Source: Methanolobus tindarius DSM 2278 (GTDB lineage: Archaea; Halobacteriota; Methanosarcinia; Methanosarcinales; Methanosarcinaceae). From it: 64,000 nt of DNA. The position numbers were made by a program, and so were the translations under genes. Below the pieces are notes generated by a model that was not told the DNA's origin, made no database searches, and saw only the letters and a list, made by a program, of their open reading frames with translations. Where the stretch lies: the NCBI RefSeq assembly GCF_000504205.1, contig NZ_AZAJ01000001.1, forward strand, positions 2,640,879 to 2,704,878. The letters are read 5' to 3'. Shown here in pieces: positions 10,956 through 20,746 of the stretch (its first letter is position 1; every line of letters starts with the position of its first letter).

Positions 10956-13709
10956 TTACCATCTGAAGAACCGGTTCACAAATGCCGAATCTTTTCTGAT
11001 GCCATATTTCCTTAGCTCATCCACTGTAAGCAAGAGTATTGCAAATGGCACTGCAATAAGCACATATTTCATTGAGATTGCAGCGGTGTTGAATACCAGG
11101 TTTACAAGTGGGTTGAATATGATGAATGCTAGTATGGCAAGTTCACTTGCAATTCCCACAAGCACCATTTTGTTGCTGAAGAATCCTTTTGTTAGTACGG
11201 ACTGTCTTCTTGTCCGTGATGTGAACACGTTTGCTATCTGGCAGATGATAACTGCTGCAAAGAAAGCAGTGATTGCCTGCATGTAAAGAGTGTCTGTAAA
11301 CGGCAGGCTTTGTCCCCATGTCCATCCACCGTCAAAGAGTACGGCAAAGTAACATGCAAATCCTGCTGCGGCTTCTATGGGACCCTTGATGCCGTAGGAA
11401 GTTAGCAATACCTGTGGCGTCAAGAGCTTTTCATCACTTGAACGTGGCGGACGTTTCATTATGTCTCCTTCTCCCTTCTCAACGGCAAGCGACAGGGCAG
11501 GAAGAATATCCGTACCCAGGTCTATGGCAAGAATCAGCTGTACATTCATTGGCAGCGGGAGTGCCAGCAAAACAAATGCGATAAACGGTAAAATTTCAGG
11601 AACATTACTTGTAAGGATGTAAGCAATGAACTTCTTGATGTTATCAAAGACAGTCCTGCCTTCTTCAATTGCATTGACTATGGTTGCAAAGTTGTCATCC
11701 AGCAAAACCATGTCTGCTGCTTCTCTTGCAACATCAGTTCCGCTTCCCATGGCAACTCCCATATCAGCATTTTTCATGGCAGGTGCATCATTTACACCGT
11801 CTCCGGTCATTGTGACTATCTCTCCGGCTTCCTGGAAAGCCTGCACTATTTTGAGTTTCTGCACAGGGGAAGTTCGGGCAAATACAATGCTTGGTGCTTT
11901 TAATCTATGTGATAGTTCATCTGTTGAAAGCTCTTCCAGTTCCGCACCTGTTATAAGAACGGGATCTTCATGGTCACTGGTAAGTCCAACAGTTGCAGCA
12001 ATGGAGCGGGCAGTTACAGGATGGTCTCCTGTTATCATAACTACTTTGATGCCTGCAAGATGACATTTCTTTATAGCTTCCGTGGCTTCAGGTCTTGGAG
12101 GATCAACAGCACCTGCAAATCCGAGGAAGACAAATCCGTCTTCGTATTCTTTAACACTGTCAGCTTTCCTGTATGCAAATGAAAGAACTCTTTCTCCCCT
12201 CTTTGCCATCTCAAGATGTTCAGCCGCAAGTTCCTTTTTCTCATTCTCGTCAAATGTTTCTTCTTTTCCATTAACAAGAACATGACTGCACATATCGAGA
12301 ATTACTTCGGGAGCACCTTTCATGTAGGCTTCCATAGTTCCTTCAGGTGTCTTGCAGACAACCTGCATCCTCTGCTTTTTGGAATCGAATGGATATTCAG
12401 CTGCTCTTGGGTAATCATCTTTTAATTTATCAATATTAGTGAATTCACTTGAATAGACCAGCAGTGAACCTTCGGTAGGGTCTCCTTTGTATCCCGGTTT
12501 TTCATCAGTAAGTCTTGAATTATTACATATGGTAGCAACCCTTAGAAGCATTTCAGGCGGCTTCTCTTTGTTCTGCACATCAAGCATTCCTGAGCCTGTG
12601 TAAACAGAATGGATTGCCATTTTGTTCTGGGTAAGCGTACCTGTCTTATCAGTACATATTACCGTAGTGGAGCCCAGAGTTTCAACGGATTCAAGTTGTT
12701 TGATAAGGGCATTTCTCTTTGCCATTCTTTTTGAAGCAAGACTCAGCGCTAATGTGACCGTTGGAAGCAGTCCTTCAGGTACGTTTGCAACAATGATGCC
12801 TATGGCAAAGATGAGGTTTGCAAGGAAAGTATCCTGTATCAGGAATCCAACAATAAAGAAGGATATTCCAAGGAAAATAGCAATTGCTGAAATAATCTTG
12901 ATAAAATCATTAAGCTCTTTGCGTATGGGTGTGTCAACGGAAGCAGTTTGTTCGGTCAAAGCTGCAAGTTTACCTATCTGGGTATCAGAGCCTGTACCGA
13001 ATATGATAGCTTTTCCATTTCCTGTCTGAACAAGGGTTCCTGAGAAAACCATGTTTCTGCATTCAAGTATATTCGGATGGGTGCAGTCCAGTGATCGGAG
13101 TTGTGGTTCAGCTTCTCCTGTTATTGGTGAGTTGTCAACTTTCAGGGAATTCTCTTCTATAAGCCTTCCGTCAGCCGGTACTTTATCTCCTTCTTCAAGG
13201 AATATTATGTCACCAACAACAAGGTCTGTGGCAACTATTTCAGTAATTTCTCCATCCCTTAACACCTTTGTTTTCGGAGGTATCAGGTTCTTGAAGCTAG
13301 CCATTATCCTTTCGGCCTGATATTCCTGGACAAATGTGAAGGTACCGTTCAGGATTACTACTCCAAGCAGTGCTATGGCAATGAAAATATTGCCCTGTCC
13401 CGGGTCAAGCCATTCGGCTATGAATGATAAAATTGAACCAAATAATAGTAGAAGTGAAAAGAAATTCTTGTATTGTTTGAAGTACCTGACTAAGATACTT
13501 TGTTTTCCCGTTTCTTCAAAAACGTTCTTTCCGCAAAGCTCGATTCTGTGGTTTGCTTCTTCTGTAGACAAACCTCCAGTTGTCGTATTAAGTCTCTTCA
13601 GAATTTCTTCTAAGGACACTCTGTGCTCATCGCCACTGGATTTACACTGGATTTTATTATCGCTAGTCAATCCTATCCCACACTCTTTTATTATTATGGG
13701 ATTATGCAA
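10956..13709 (-). CDS. Cation-translocating P-type ATPase (P2 type)
   Basis: 917 residues from the TTG at 13709. Contains the N-terminal cation-ATPase domain (EEILKRLNTTTGGLSTEEA), actuator motif TGEAEP, phosphorylation site DKTGTLT with Asp354, nucleotide-binding KGAPE, hinge TGDGVNDAPA, and about ten membrane segments with a PEG motif in TM4 (VANVPEGLLPT), all features of P2 ATPases (Ca2+, Na+ or Na/K type). The ion cannot be fixed from sequence alone. No ATG lies near the domain start; TTG 13709 or a second TTG 13 codons downstream are the candidates, the latter behind GGGATAGGA. Only 39 bp after the marC-like gene, so likely one transcript. Confidence 0.88.
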   Translation of the reverse strand: MHNPIIIKECGIGLTSDNKIQCKSSGDEHRVSLEEILKRLNTTTGGLSTEEANHRIELCGKNVFEETGKQSILVRYFKQYKNFFSLLLLFGSILSFIAEWLDPGQGNIFIAIALLGVVILNGTFTFVQEYQAERIMASFKNLIPPKTKVLRDGEITEIVATDLVVGDIIFLEEGDKVPADGRLIEENSLKVDNSPITGEAEPQLRSLDCTHPNILECRNMVFSGTLVQTGNGKAIIFGTGSDTQIGKLAALTEQTASVDTPIRKELNDFIKIISAIAIFLGISFFIVGFLIQDTFLANLIFAIGIIVANVPEGLLPTVTLALSLASKRMAKRNALIKQLESVETLGSTTVICTDKTGTLTQNKMAIHSVYTGSGMLDVQNKEKPPEMLLRVATICNNSRLTDEKPGYKGDPTEGSLLVYSSEFTNIDKLKDDYPRAAEYPFDSKKQRMQVVCKTPEGTMEAYMKGAPEVILDMCSHVLVNGKEETFDENEKKELAAEHLEMAKRGERVLSFAYRKADSVKEYEDGFVFLGFAGAVDPPRPEATEAIKKCHLAGIKVVMITGDHPVTARSIAATVGLTSDHEDPVLITGAELEELSTDELSHRLKAPSIVFARTSPVQKLKIVQAFQEAGEIVTMTGDGVNDAPAMKNADMGVAMGSGTDVAREAADMVLLDDNFATIVNAIEEGRTVFDNIKKFIAYILTSNVPEILPFIAFVLLALPLPMNVQLILAIDLGTDILPALSLAVEKGEGDIMKRPPRSSDEKLLTPQVLLTSYGIKGPIEAAAGFACYFAVLFDGGWTWGQSLPFTDTLYMQAITAFFAAVIICQIANVFTSRTRRQSVLTKGFFSNKMVLVGIASELAILAFIIFNPLVNLVFNTAAISMKYVLIAVPFAILLLTVDELRKYGIRKDSAFVNRFFRW

Positions 13710-13748
13710 TAAAATGATTGTGATTGTTAATCTGGTATTGCAGATGGA

Positions 13749-14381
13749 TTACTGGAATGACATGTAAATATTCCAGATGCCTATAGCTACAAAATTCACA
13801 GCCATAGCTGCCAGCAAAAGTCCCATCAGCCTTGTAAAAACAAGCATTCCGGTATAACCAAGGAGTTTGTATATTCTTCTTGAGAAATGGAAGAATATCC
13901 ATGTGATTGCAAAAGTAAGTATGATAGAGATCATAACGATTGCATTCTGGAATATTGAAAGTGCACTTCCCATGAGGACGATTATTGTCGTTATTGTTCC
14001 CGGCCCGGTTAAAAGCGGAAGTGCTATAGGGAATATCCAGACATCACTGCGGTCCATTGATTTGTCTATTTCTTTTTCCGTAATACTTTCACGGGAAACT
14101 TTTGCCAGTATCATATCAAATGCTACGACAAAAAGGAGTATTCCACCGGCAACTCTAAGTGAGTCAATGCTGACTCCAAAGAAGTTGAGTATCATTTTTC
14201 CTGTTACTGCAAAAAACAGAGCAATTGTACAGGCAAGGATAACTGATTTTGTGGCAAGTATGTTTTTTTCTTCCAGTGTTATATCACTGGTCAATGAAAC
14301 AAATGTGATGACACCGCCTACAGGACTGACTATTGCAAATAAAGTACTGAATGAATAAATGAGGAATGCAATGTTGTCCAT
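13749..14381 (-). CDS. MarC/UPF0056 family integral membrane protein
   Basis: 210 residues with six predicted membrane helices. The N-terminus (FSTLFAIVSPVGGVITFVSLT) and the middle FPIALPLLTGPGTITTIIVL carry the signature repeated Pro-Gly motif of the MarC family, whose transport function is still undefined; links to antibiotic resistance were not upheld in E. coli. Encoded directly upstream of the P-type ATPase on the same strand. The ATG is preceded by GGAGAAC. Confidence 0.85.
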   Translation of the reverse strand: MDNIAFLIYSFSTLFAIVSPVGGVITFVSLTSDITLEEKNILATKSVILACTIALFFAVTGKMILNFFGVSIDSLRVAGGILLFVVAFDMILAKVSRESITEKEIDKSMDRSDVWIFPIALPLLTGPGTITTIIVLMGSALSIFQNAIVMISIILTFAITWIFFHFSRRIYKLLGYTGMLVFTRLMGLLLAAMAVNFVAIGIWNIYMSFQ

Positions 14382-14639
14382 TTCTGTTAGTTCTCCTGTA
14401 CGTCTAAACTCCTTTTCCCAGATTTATAAGATTTATGGTGTCATAGATTACATAGTTTATATTTTCATAAAGTGCGTAACTCTATTGTTAACCTACAATT
14501 TTCTCTGTTTTTTGGATAAACGAAGTTTCATTTATATGCTGGTTTACAATATATGTATCTATTTTGTTACACAATTGTAAAATATGCATGGGGTATTTAT
14601 ATTTTCTCGATACATATATATACTAGTTTCCAGAAAAAT
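14382..14639. other. Intergenic region with divergent promoters
   Basis: AT-rich spacer between the marC-like gene and the candidate small RNA. It contains no plausible reading frame. The left part must hold the promoter of the marC-ATPase unit; TATA-like tracts lie near 14455-14470 and 14525-14560. The right part holds the TATA box listed separately for the small RNA. Confidence 0.4.
14614..14622 (+). promoter_or_regulatory. TATA box of candidate small RNA
   Basis: ATATATATA centred about 25 bp upstream of the first predicted hairpin (from 14649). This is the archaeal TATA-to-start spacing and supports a rightward transcript beginning near 14640-14645, where no protein can be encoded. Confidence 0.5.
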
Positions 14640-14775
14640 ATAATTTGTCAGAGAATACCTACTCTGGCGTATTTACGGATGTGGGTCATTTGAAATCCAT
14701 CTAACTACCTCCTTCAAACTTACCACATCCACTTCCATAGTTGCCCTGGCTTGCCAGGGTCACTTCCTTTTATGG
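14640..14775 (+). ncRNA. Candidate structured small RNA with anti-Shine-Dalgarno-like loop
   Basis: Non-coding stretch with three consecutive perfect hairpins: CAGAG/CTCTG (14649-14653, 14662-14666); a two-part stem GGATGTGG/CCACATCC (14677-14684, 14723-14730) enclosing TTTGAA/TTCAAA (14689-14694, 14713-14718); and CCCTGGC-TT-GCCAGGG (14744-14759). The inner loop of the second stem (14695-14712) displays ACTACCTCC, which as RNA resembles the 16S 3' end CACCUCC. A TATA box lies upstream. The last stem plus the pyrimidine-rich tail may be the terminator. Not a known class that I recognise; expression is untested. Confidence 0.5.
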
Positions 14776-14939
14776 CTCCTATCTTAGTGAATATATTTTT
14801 AGTGAATATGGACGTTTACAATAAGTGGTTTACATTTGTGGTTTGCAGTTTGTAAAATGGGACATAAATATGGAAAAAAGTCCATTATGAACTGAAAAAA
14901 GAGTATACAAAAAAATCATCCATATTTTTGAGTAATGAT

Positions 14940-17900
14940 TTATTCATCAGTTTTGATTGGGAGCCTAAATGAGAATGTACTACCTTTTCCTGCTTCACTC
15001 TCAACCCAGATCCTTCCACCATGCAGTTCAATGAGTTCTTTTACAAGTGCAAGTCCAAGGCCTGTGCCTTCAAACCTTCTGGAAATAGAAGTATCAATCT
15101 GGCTAAACGGCTTGAAAAGTTTGTTCTGATCTTCCGGTGAAATACCTATGCCTGTATCAGTAATGGACATAATAACATTTTCATCATCGTTACTGAGATT
15201 TATATATACATTTCCACCATTATCTGTGAACTTGATAGCGTTTCCAAGGATATTATACATTATCTGTTTTATTTTGGATTTATCAGCAGAAATGAGCGGC
15301 ATATCGTCCGGCATATCAATATCAACAGCTATGTTCTTGCGGGATGCAAGGCTTTCAGTCATCGTTACAATTTCACTGACAGACTTTCTGATGTCTACTA
15401 TTTCCGGGTATAGTTCCATTTTTCCTGCTTCTATCTTGGATATGTCAAGAATATCATTTATCAGGTTAAGCAGATGCCGTCCACTCTGGGAAATATGCTG
15501 TAAATAATGTTCCTGTTTATCTTCAAGGTTTCCTGCCAGTCCATCCAGAATAATGTCTGAAAATCCAATTATGGAATTGAGAGGTGTACGAAGTTCATGA
15601 CTCATAGTGGCCAGGAAGTCACTCTTTGAACGACTTGCAGTTTCAGCCTCTATTTTTGCCTGCATCATCTCTTCTTCCGCTTTAATCCTTTCTGTGATAT
15701 CCCTGCCAACCGCTTGAATGATCTTTCCTTGCGCTTCTATCAGTGAACCATTGACATCAAGGTGGATTATACTTCCATCTGATCTAAACATTCGTGTTTC
15801 ATTACGCCAGCTTTTATTTTCTTTTATTTTTCCTATTGCTAAGGTAGTTTTTTCGATATCTTCCGGAAAAATAAGGTCTATAATATTGATTTTTATCAAT
15901 TCTTCTTTTGAGTATCCAAACATTTCACAGGTTTTATCATTTACATCAATAACTTTTCCACTCATATCATGAATAAGAACTGCATCATTAGATTTTTCAA
16001 AAAGCGCCCTGTATTTCATCTCGCTTCGAATAATTTCTTCTTCTGCCTTTTTACGTTCACTAATATCTCTGATGATACCCTGTGCAAGATCTCCTTCACC
16101 TTCTATTATCTTTGCATTGACTTCTGCATCAAATATTTCTCCATTAGCTTTTTGATATTGGGTATATATGGAGACAACTCCGTTTTTTCTGAATTTATCC
16201 ATGCCTGCCGACCCAAATTTTCTGTGAACAGGTGCCAAAAGTTCAACTACATTTTTAGTTTTAAATTGATCTCTGGTATAGCCGAATATCTCACAGGCCT
16301 TCTCGTTAACATCAACTATTGTACCATCAACACGGTTAAGGAAAATTGCATCATTAGACTGCTCAAAAAGTGCCCTGTATTTTTCCTCATTGCGTTTTAA
16401 TTTTTCAACTGCTTTTTTCCGTGTTGTGATATCCCTGATAACTAACTGTGATACGTCTTCCTGTCCCTCCAGTACTTTAGCACTGACCTCCACGTCCAGC
16501 ACATTTTTTTTGAAGGTAACTGCTTTAAAGGTAAATTTGTTAAGTTCACCCTTGCGGAACAATTTGAGATATTCAAGGGCTTTATCTTTCATTTCAGGCG
16601 GAACCAGATCAATAACGTTTATACCATAAAGATCTTCTTCAGTACACTCAAAAACCTCAAGAGCTTTACTATTAAGTTCCTGAATAATACCGCCATATCT
16701 CAATAGTAATATTGCATCATTTGATTGCTCGAAAAGTGCCCTGTATTTTTCTTCATTTCGTTTTATTTCCTCTTTACTTTTCTTGCGTTCTGTGATGTTC
16801 TCTGCAAAGAGTACTATACCACCAATTTGTCCCTCTGCAGTTTTCCAGGGTCTTGCTTCCCAGTGTATCCAGTGTCCGCCACTGTTTGGTGGTTTAAAAA
16901 AGTCTTCCTCACGGACAATGATTTCTCCTTGTAGGGCACGTTGGTGTAATTCTTTGATTTCATCCTCCATTTCAGGAATCACATCATAATGACACTTGCC
17001 AATTATGTCTTTTTCAAGCCCCAGGTCACTAAGCCAGCGATTGCTTACAGAAATATATCTCATATTTTTGTCAAACATTGCCAGTGAAGCGGGCGCATGT
17101 TCAATGAAAAGTCTCATAAGTTCTTCATTTTCAATCAGTTTGTTTTCAGCTTCTTTAAGCTCGGTAATGTCCTGGAGTGTACCATATAATTTAACAACTT
17201 TATTTTCCTCAATTACAGGTTTTCCGATGCTCCTGATCCACTTTTGTTTCCCACTTTCAGAGATAAATTCAAGTTCGATGTCATATGGCTCATATTTATT
17301 AATTGCATCTTCCATGGCGCTTTTGAGTTTTTCCCTGTATTTGGGAGGATAACGATTCATAGCTTTTTCCAGGGAATCCACCTGATCAGTTTCATGTATT
17401 GTAAATAGTTCACTTGTCCACGTGGCTTTATTGGATCTCAGATCTAATTCCCATCCTCCAATTTTCCCCATTCTACTGACTTCACTCAGAAGATTACTAC
17501 TTGCTATCAATTTGTTTTCAGTATTCTTACGAACGGTTATGTCCTGGTATGATCCGGTTATCTTTACAACTTTTCCGTCTCTTAATGTTGGTACACAGCT
17601 TGTCCTGACCCACTTATGGGTTCCATTTGGGGTAATTAATTCCAGTTCCAGATCGTATGGTTTAGCTTCATTTATGGCATCATTAAACGCCTTTTCAATT
17701 ACTTTTCTTGAATCAGGAGTGTAATATCTAAGTGATTCTTGAACACTGACATGCGATCTGGGTTCAATTTCATGGATTTTGTATATTTCAGATGTCCAGT
17801 TACCAATATTTGTTTTAACATCATATTCCCATCCACCGATTTTTCCGATTCTGCTAACTTCACTTAAAAGTGCTTCACTTTCTTTGAGTTTAAGTTCAGC

Positions 17901-19601
17901 TTCTTTTCTATCAGTAATATCCTGAAGAGTACCCTGTAGCTTCACAGTTCTGCCATCTTCTATCACAGGGTATCCAATTGTCCTGACCCACTTGCGGGTT
18001 CCATTTGGAGTAAATAATTCAACTTCATGATCATAAGATTCATGTTTTTCAATAGCTTCATTGATTGCCTTTTTCAATATTTTTCTGGATTCCGGTGCAA
18101 ATCTTTTCAATCCATTTTCAATGCCACCAACATTATCATCTTCATATATTTCCAAAATCTCATCAGTTAAGGTAGCTTTTCCTGATTTGATGTCAATTAT
18201 CCACCCACCAATTTTTCCAAGACGGCTTACTTCACTTAAAAGTTCTTGATTTTTACGTAATTTCTCTTCTGCTAGTTTACGCTCTGAAATATTAGAAGTA
18301 GTTCCTGAAAGCAGATAATTTCCATTTTCAAGGGGTTGTGCAGATCCAAGCGAATTCATCCATATGATGCTTCCATCATTGGACACCATTCTGTAATCTA
18401 TAGAAATCGGGATATCTGGATTCATGAAGGCTTTTTTTATACCTTCCTGTACTCTGGGTAAATCATCTTTGTGAATATGTTCAAAATAACTATTCCAATC
18501 ATTTCCAATGCTTCCGCTTTCAAATCCGGCCAGAGTTGCAAGAGATTGGGATATATATGAATTGATTGAATTTCCTTCTGAATCAAACGTGGCTTTCCAT
18601 ATGACTGTATCCAGGGAATAGATTATATCCTCGTAGTCTTTTTCTTTTTCATGCAGAAGTTCTTCAGTTTTCTTCCTTTCCAGGATGTTAATTAACATAT
18701 CCCCTGCAATTTTGAGAAGATAAAGTTCCTTTTCTTTCCAGACATGTGCTTTACTTTTCGAATCCATTCCCAAAAAACCTTTAAAAATGCCATATCGGGA
18801 AAGGGGGATCAATGCAAGAGCCTTTATTCCAAGACCCCGGAATGTATGTTGTAAAAGGTCCTGTTCTTTTGGAATATCATCAATATCTGAGACACTAATT
18901 ATCTCTAAGTTGCGCAGTTTATCGGGTACTAACTTTTTCGCATCTATTTTATCATGGAGTGGTATTTTAGATATTATTCCGTCAATATACCATTCGTGTG
19001 TTTTTACAATCTGGTCTGCCTCATCAAGAGCGATGAACAAAACAACACGTTCCGCACCTATGAATATTCCAATGTCTTTAAGCGTCCTGTTGATATTTTT
19101 GTCAATATCCTCAAAATTGCTGGTTACCAACCGATTCGATATCTTTGAGATAAGTTCATCCTTACGTCTGTCATACTCTATCTCGGATGACGTATCTTTT
19201 TCAGTTGTAAGGTCTTCAATTATTGCATGGCATCCATTAACATTTCCATTAGCATCTTTTCGTGGAAATGCCCTGAAACTTAAGAACAGTTCTTTATTCC
19301 ACTTTGACCTGTAAGTTGTCTCTATAAAAGTGTTCCTGCCTGTTCTGATTGCTTCTTCTACAATTGCAGATATTCCTGATTCCGCAAGAGGCGGGAAGTT
19401 TAGAATATTAATTTTCATTGTAGCTTTAGCTGAAGGCGATCCAAGTATTTCTAAAAGAAAATCATTTACAGAAGTAATATTACCTTTCGTATCACACGAA
19501 AGTATTCCAAGGGGCAATTCATCAACAAGGTTCTTGAAGTCTTCATTACTACAATTGGGGATTGAGGAATTATTAGTGCCCTTATCATTGCTGTCTGTCA
19601 T
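14940..19601 (-). CDS. Multi-PAS/GAF sensor histidine kinase
   Basis: 1553 residues, no membrane helix. Order: PAS about 22-140; GAF about 160-315; PAS about 325-440; three very similar PAS-PAC units about 450-575, 575-705 and 705-830, each opening with LLSEVSRxGKIGGW; PAS about 835-960 (EHAPASLAMFD); three related PAS units about 965-1085, 1085-1205 and 1205-1325, each opening with YRALFExSNDA; HisKA with His1335 in TMSHELRTP; HATPase about 1440-1550 ending DTGIGIS and GTGLGLALVKEL. There is no receiver domain, so an unlinked response regulator must take the phosphate. The ATG at 19601 fits the first PAS. A monocistronic unit; the ligands are unknown. Confidence 0.9.
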   Translation of the reverse strand: MTDSNDKGTNNSSIPNCSNEDFKNLVDELPLGILSCDTKGNITSVNDFLLEILGSPSAKATMKINILNFPPLAESGISAIVEEAIRTGRNTFIETTYRSKWNKELFLSFRAFPRKDANGNVNGCHAIIEDLTTEKDTSSEIEYDRRKDELISKISNRLVTSNFEDIDKNINRTLKDIGIFIGAERVVLFIALDEADQIVKTHEWYIDGIISKIPLHDKIDAKKLVPDKLRNLEIISVSDIDDIPKEQDLLQHTFRGLGIKALALIPLSRYGIFKGFLGMDSKSKAHVWKEKELYLLKIAGDMLINILERKKTEELLHEKEKDYEDIIYSLDTVIWKATFDSEGNSINSYISQSLATLAGFESGSIGNDWNSYFEHIHKDDLPRVQEGIKKAFMNPDIPISIDYRMVSNDGSIIWMNSLGSAQPLENGNYLLSGTTSNISERKLAEEKLRKNQELLSEVSRLGKIGGWIIDIKSGKATLTDEILEIYEDDNVGGIENGLKRFAPESRKILKKAINEAIEKHESYDHEVELFTPNGTRKWVRTIGYPVIEDGRTVKLQGTLQDITDRKEAELKLKESEALLSEVSRIGKIGGWEYDVKTNIGNWTSEIYKIHEIEPRSHVSVQESLRYYTPDSRKVIEKAFNDAINEAKPYDLELELITPNGTHKWVRTSCVPTLRDGKVVKITGSYQDITVRKNTENKLIASSNLLSEVSRMGKIGGWELDLRSNKATWTSELFTIHETDQVDSLEKAMNRYPPKYREKLKSAMEDAINKYEPYDIELEFISESGKQKWIRSIGKPVIEENKVVKLYGTLQDITELKEAENKLIENEELMRLFIEHAPASLAMFDKNMRYISVSNRWLSDLGLEKDIIGKCHYDVIPEMEDEIKELHQRALQGEIIVREEDFFKPPNSGGHWIHWEARPWKTAEGQIGGIVLFAENITERKKSKEEIKRNEEKYRALFEQSNDAILLLRYGGIIQELNSKALEVFECTEEDLYGINVIDLVPPEMKDKALEYLKLFRKGELNKFTFKAVTFKKNVLDVEVSAKVLEGQEDVSQLVIRDITTRKKAVEKLKRNEEKYRALFEQSNDAIFLNRVDGTIVDVNEKACEIFGYTRDQFKTKNVVELLAPVHRKFGSAGMDKFRKNGVVSIYTQYQKANGEIFDAEVNAKIIEGEGDLAQGIIRDISERKKAEEEIIRSEMKYRALFEKSNDAVLIHDMSGKVIDVNDKTCEMFGYSKEELIKINIIDLIFPEDIEKTTLAIGKIKENKSWRNETRMFRSDGSIIHLDVNGSLIEAQGKIIQAVGRDITERIKAEEEMMQAKIEAETASRSKSDFLATMSHELRTPLNSIIGFSDIILDGLAGNLEDKQEHYLQHISQSGRHLLNLINDILDISKIEAGKMELYPEIVDIRKSVSEIVTMTESLASRKNIAVDIDMPDDMPLISADKSKIKQIMYNILGNAIKFTDNGGNVYINLSNDDENVIMSITDTGIGISPEDQNKLFKPFSQIDTSISRRFEGTGLGLALVKELIELHGGRIWVESEAGKGSTFSFRLPIKTDE

Positions 19602-19851
19602 TTTTCATAAAACGGTGTCTTTAAGTCAGTCTTTTTTGAGAGCTTTCACTTTCTATTTGTATAAGTCAGTATTTATATTTTGTTGAACAATATTCGATTT
19701 TGCACAGGACTGTCTTAATATTAATCGTGTGACAATCAAGTTCTTATGCATGGAATCCATAATAAATAATAGAGTGCGGGCAGATTTGTTCTTTTTGATT
19801 CTGTCCTTTAGTTCATACTCTCAGAGAATGCACTTCTTAAAGGTGAAGTAT

Positions 19852-20712
19852 ATGGATGAGAAAAAAGACATGAAAAAGCATCTTGAAGATCAGTTCAAGG
19901 ATATGAAAGACTATATTTCCAGAAACATTAAGGATCTGGAACTGGAAAAGGAATTTGATAAACAGGCAAAAGAGATTAATGAATATCTTGACAGCAGCAT
20001 GAAGAAATTAAAAGCAAGTGTGGGGGAGAAGCACATGTCAGATGGAGAAACTATCAATATGCCTCTTATAGGCGACAGCGCACCGTCATTTACAGCTGTG
20101 ACAACAGCAGGTGAAATACATTTCCCGAAAGACTACAAGGGTAAGTGGGTTATACTTTTCAGTCACCCTGCTGACTTTACTCCTGTCTGCACTACAGAAT
20201 TCATGACATTTTCCAGCATGCAGGGTGAATTCAGTGAACTGAACGCTGAACTTCTGGGTCTTTCAATTGACAGTATCTATGCGCATATTGCATGGCTGCG
20301 TACCATCAAGGAAAAAATCGAATACAAGGGTATGAAAGATATGGAAATCAATTTCCCTGTAATTGCCGACCTTAAGATGGAAGTAGCAAAGAAATTCGGC
20401 ATGGTACAGCCAAATGCATCTGATACCCAGGCTGTCAGGGCTGTATTTATGATTGATCCGAAAGCAAAGATCAGAGCAATTGTTTACTATCCATTATCCA
20501 ACGGAAGAAACATGGATGAGATCAAAAGGCTGTTGCTTGCAATGCAGAAATCTGATGCAGAGGGAGTTGCTACACCTGCCAACTGGCAGCCAGGAGACGA
20601 TGTGATAATACCACCACCGGGATCCTGTGGAACTGCAAAGGAAAGAGTTGAATCAAAAGAAGAAGGCAAGTATTGTCTTGACTGGTTCATGTGCTTTAAG
20701 AAACAATCCTGA
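19852..20712 (+). CDS. Peroxiredoxin (1-Cys/AhpC-TSA family) with N-terminal helical extension
   Basis: The catalytic part begins at MSDGETINMPLIGD (ATG 20035, strong GGGGGAG upstream) and gives a 225-residue Prx with peroxidatic cysteine in DFTPVCTTEF and a C-terminal arm ending in GSCGTAK and CLDWFMCF; it reduces peroxides with thiol electrons. The same frame continues without a stop to ATG 19852, behind AAAGGTGA, adding 61 residues that are charged, helical and coiled-coil-like (KKHLEDQFKDMKDYISRN). I chose 19852 because the extension looks coded and has its own ribosome site, but 20035 is the conventional family start. The first visible ATG in frame (19750) is unlikely. A terminator follows. 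Confidence 0.85.
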   Translation: MDEKKDMKKHLEDQFKDMKDYISRNIKDLELEKEFDKQAKEINEYLDSSMKKLKASVGEKHMSDGETINMPLIGDSAPSFTAVTTAGEIHFPKDYKGKWVILFSHPADFTPVCTTEFMTFSSMQGEFSELNAELLGLSIDSIYAHIAWLRTIKEKIEYKGMKDMEINFPVIADLKMEVAKKFGMVQPNASDTQAVRAVFMIDPKAKIRAIVYYPLSNGRNMDEIKRLLLAMQKSDAEGVATPANWQPGDDVIIPPPGSCGTAKERVESKEEGKYCLDWFMCFKKQS

Positions 20713-20723
20713 TATAAATGTAG

Positions 20724-20746
20724 AGGACTCAATGAGTCCTTTTTTA
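20724..20746 (+). terminator. Stem-loop terminator of the peroxiredoxin gene
   Basis: Perfect 7-bp stem AGGACTC (20724-20730) and GAGTCCT (20734-20740) with loop AAT, followed directly by TTTTTATTATTT. It lies in the 34-bp gap between convergent genes and ends the rightward transcript. Confidence 0.8.
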
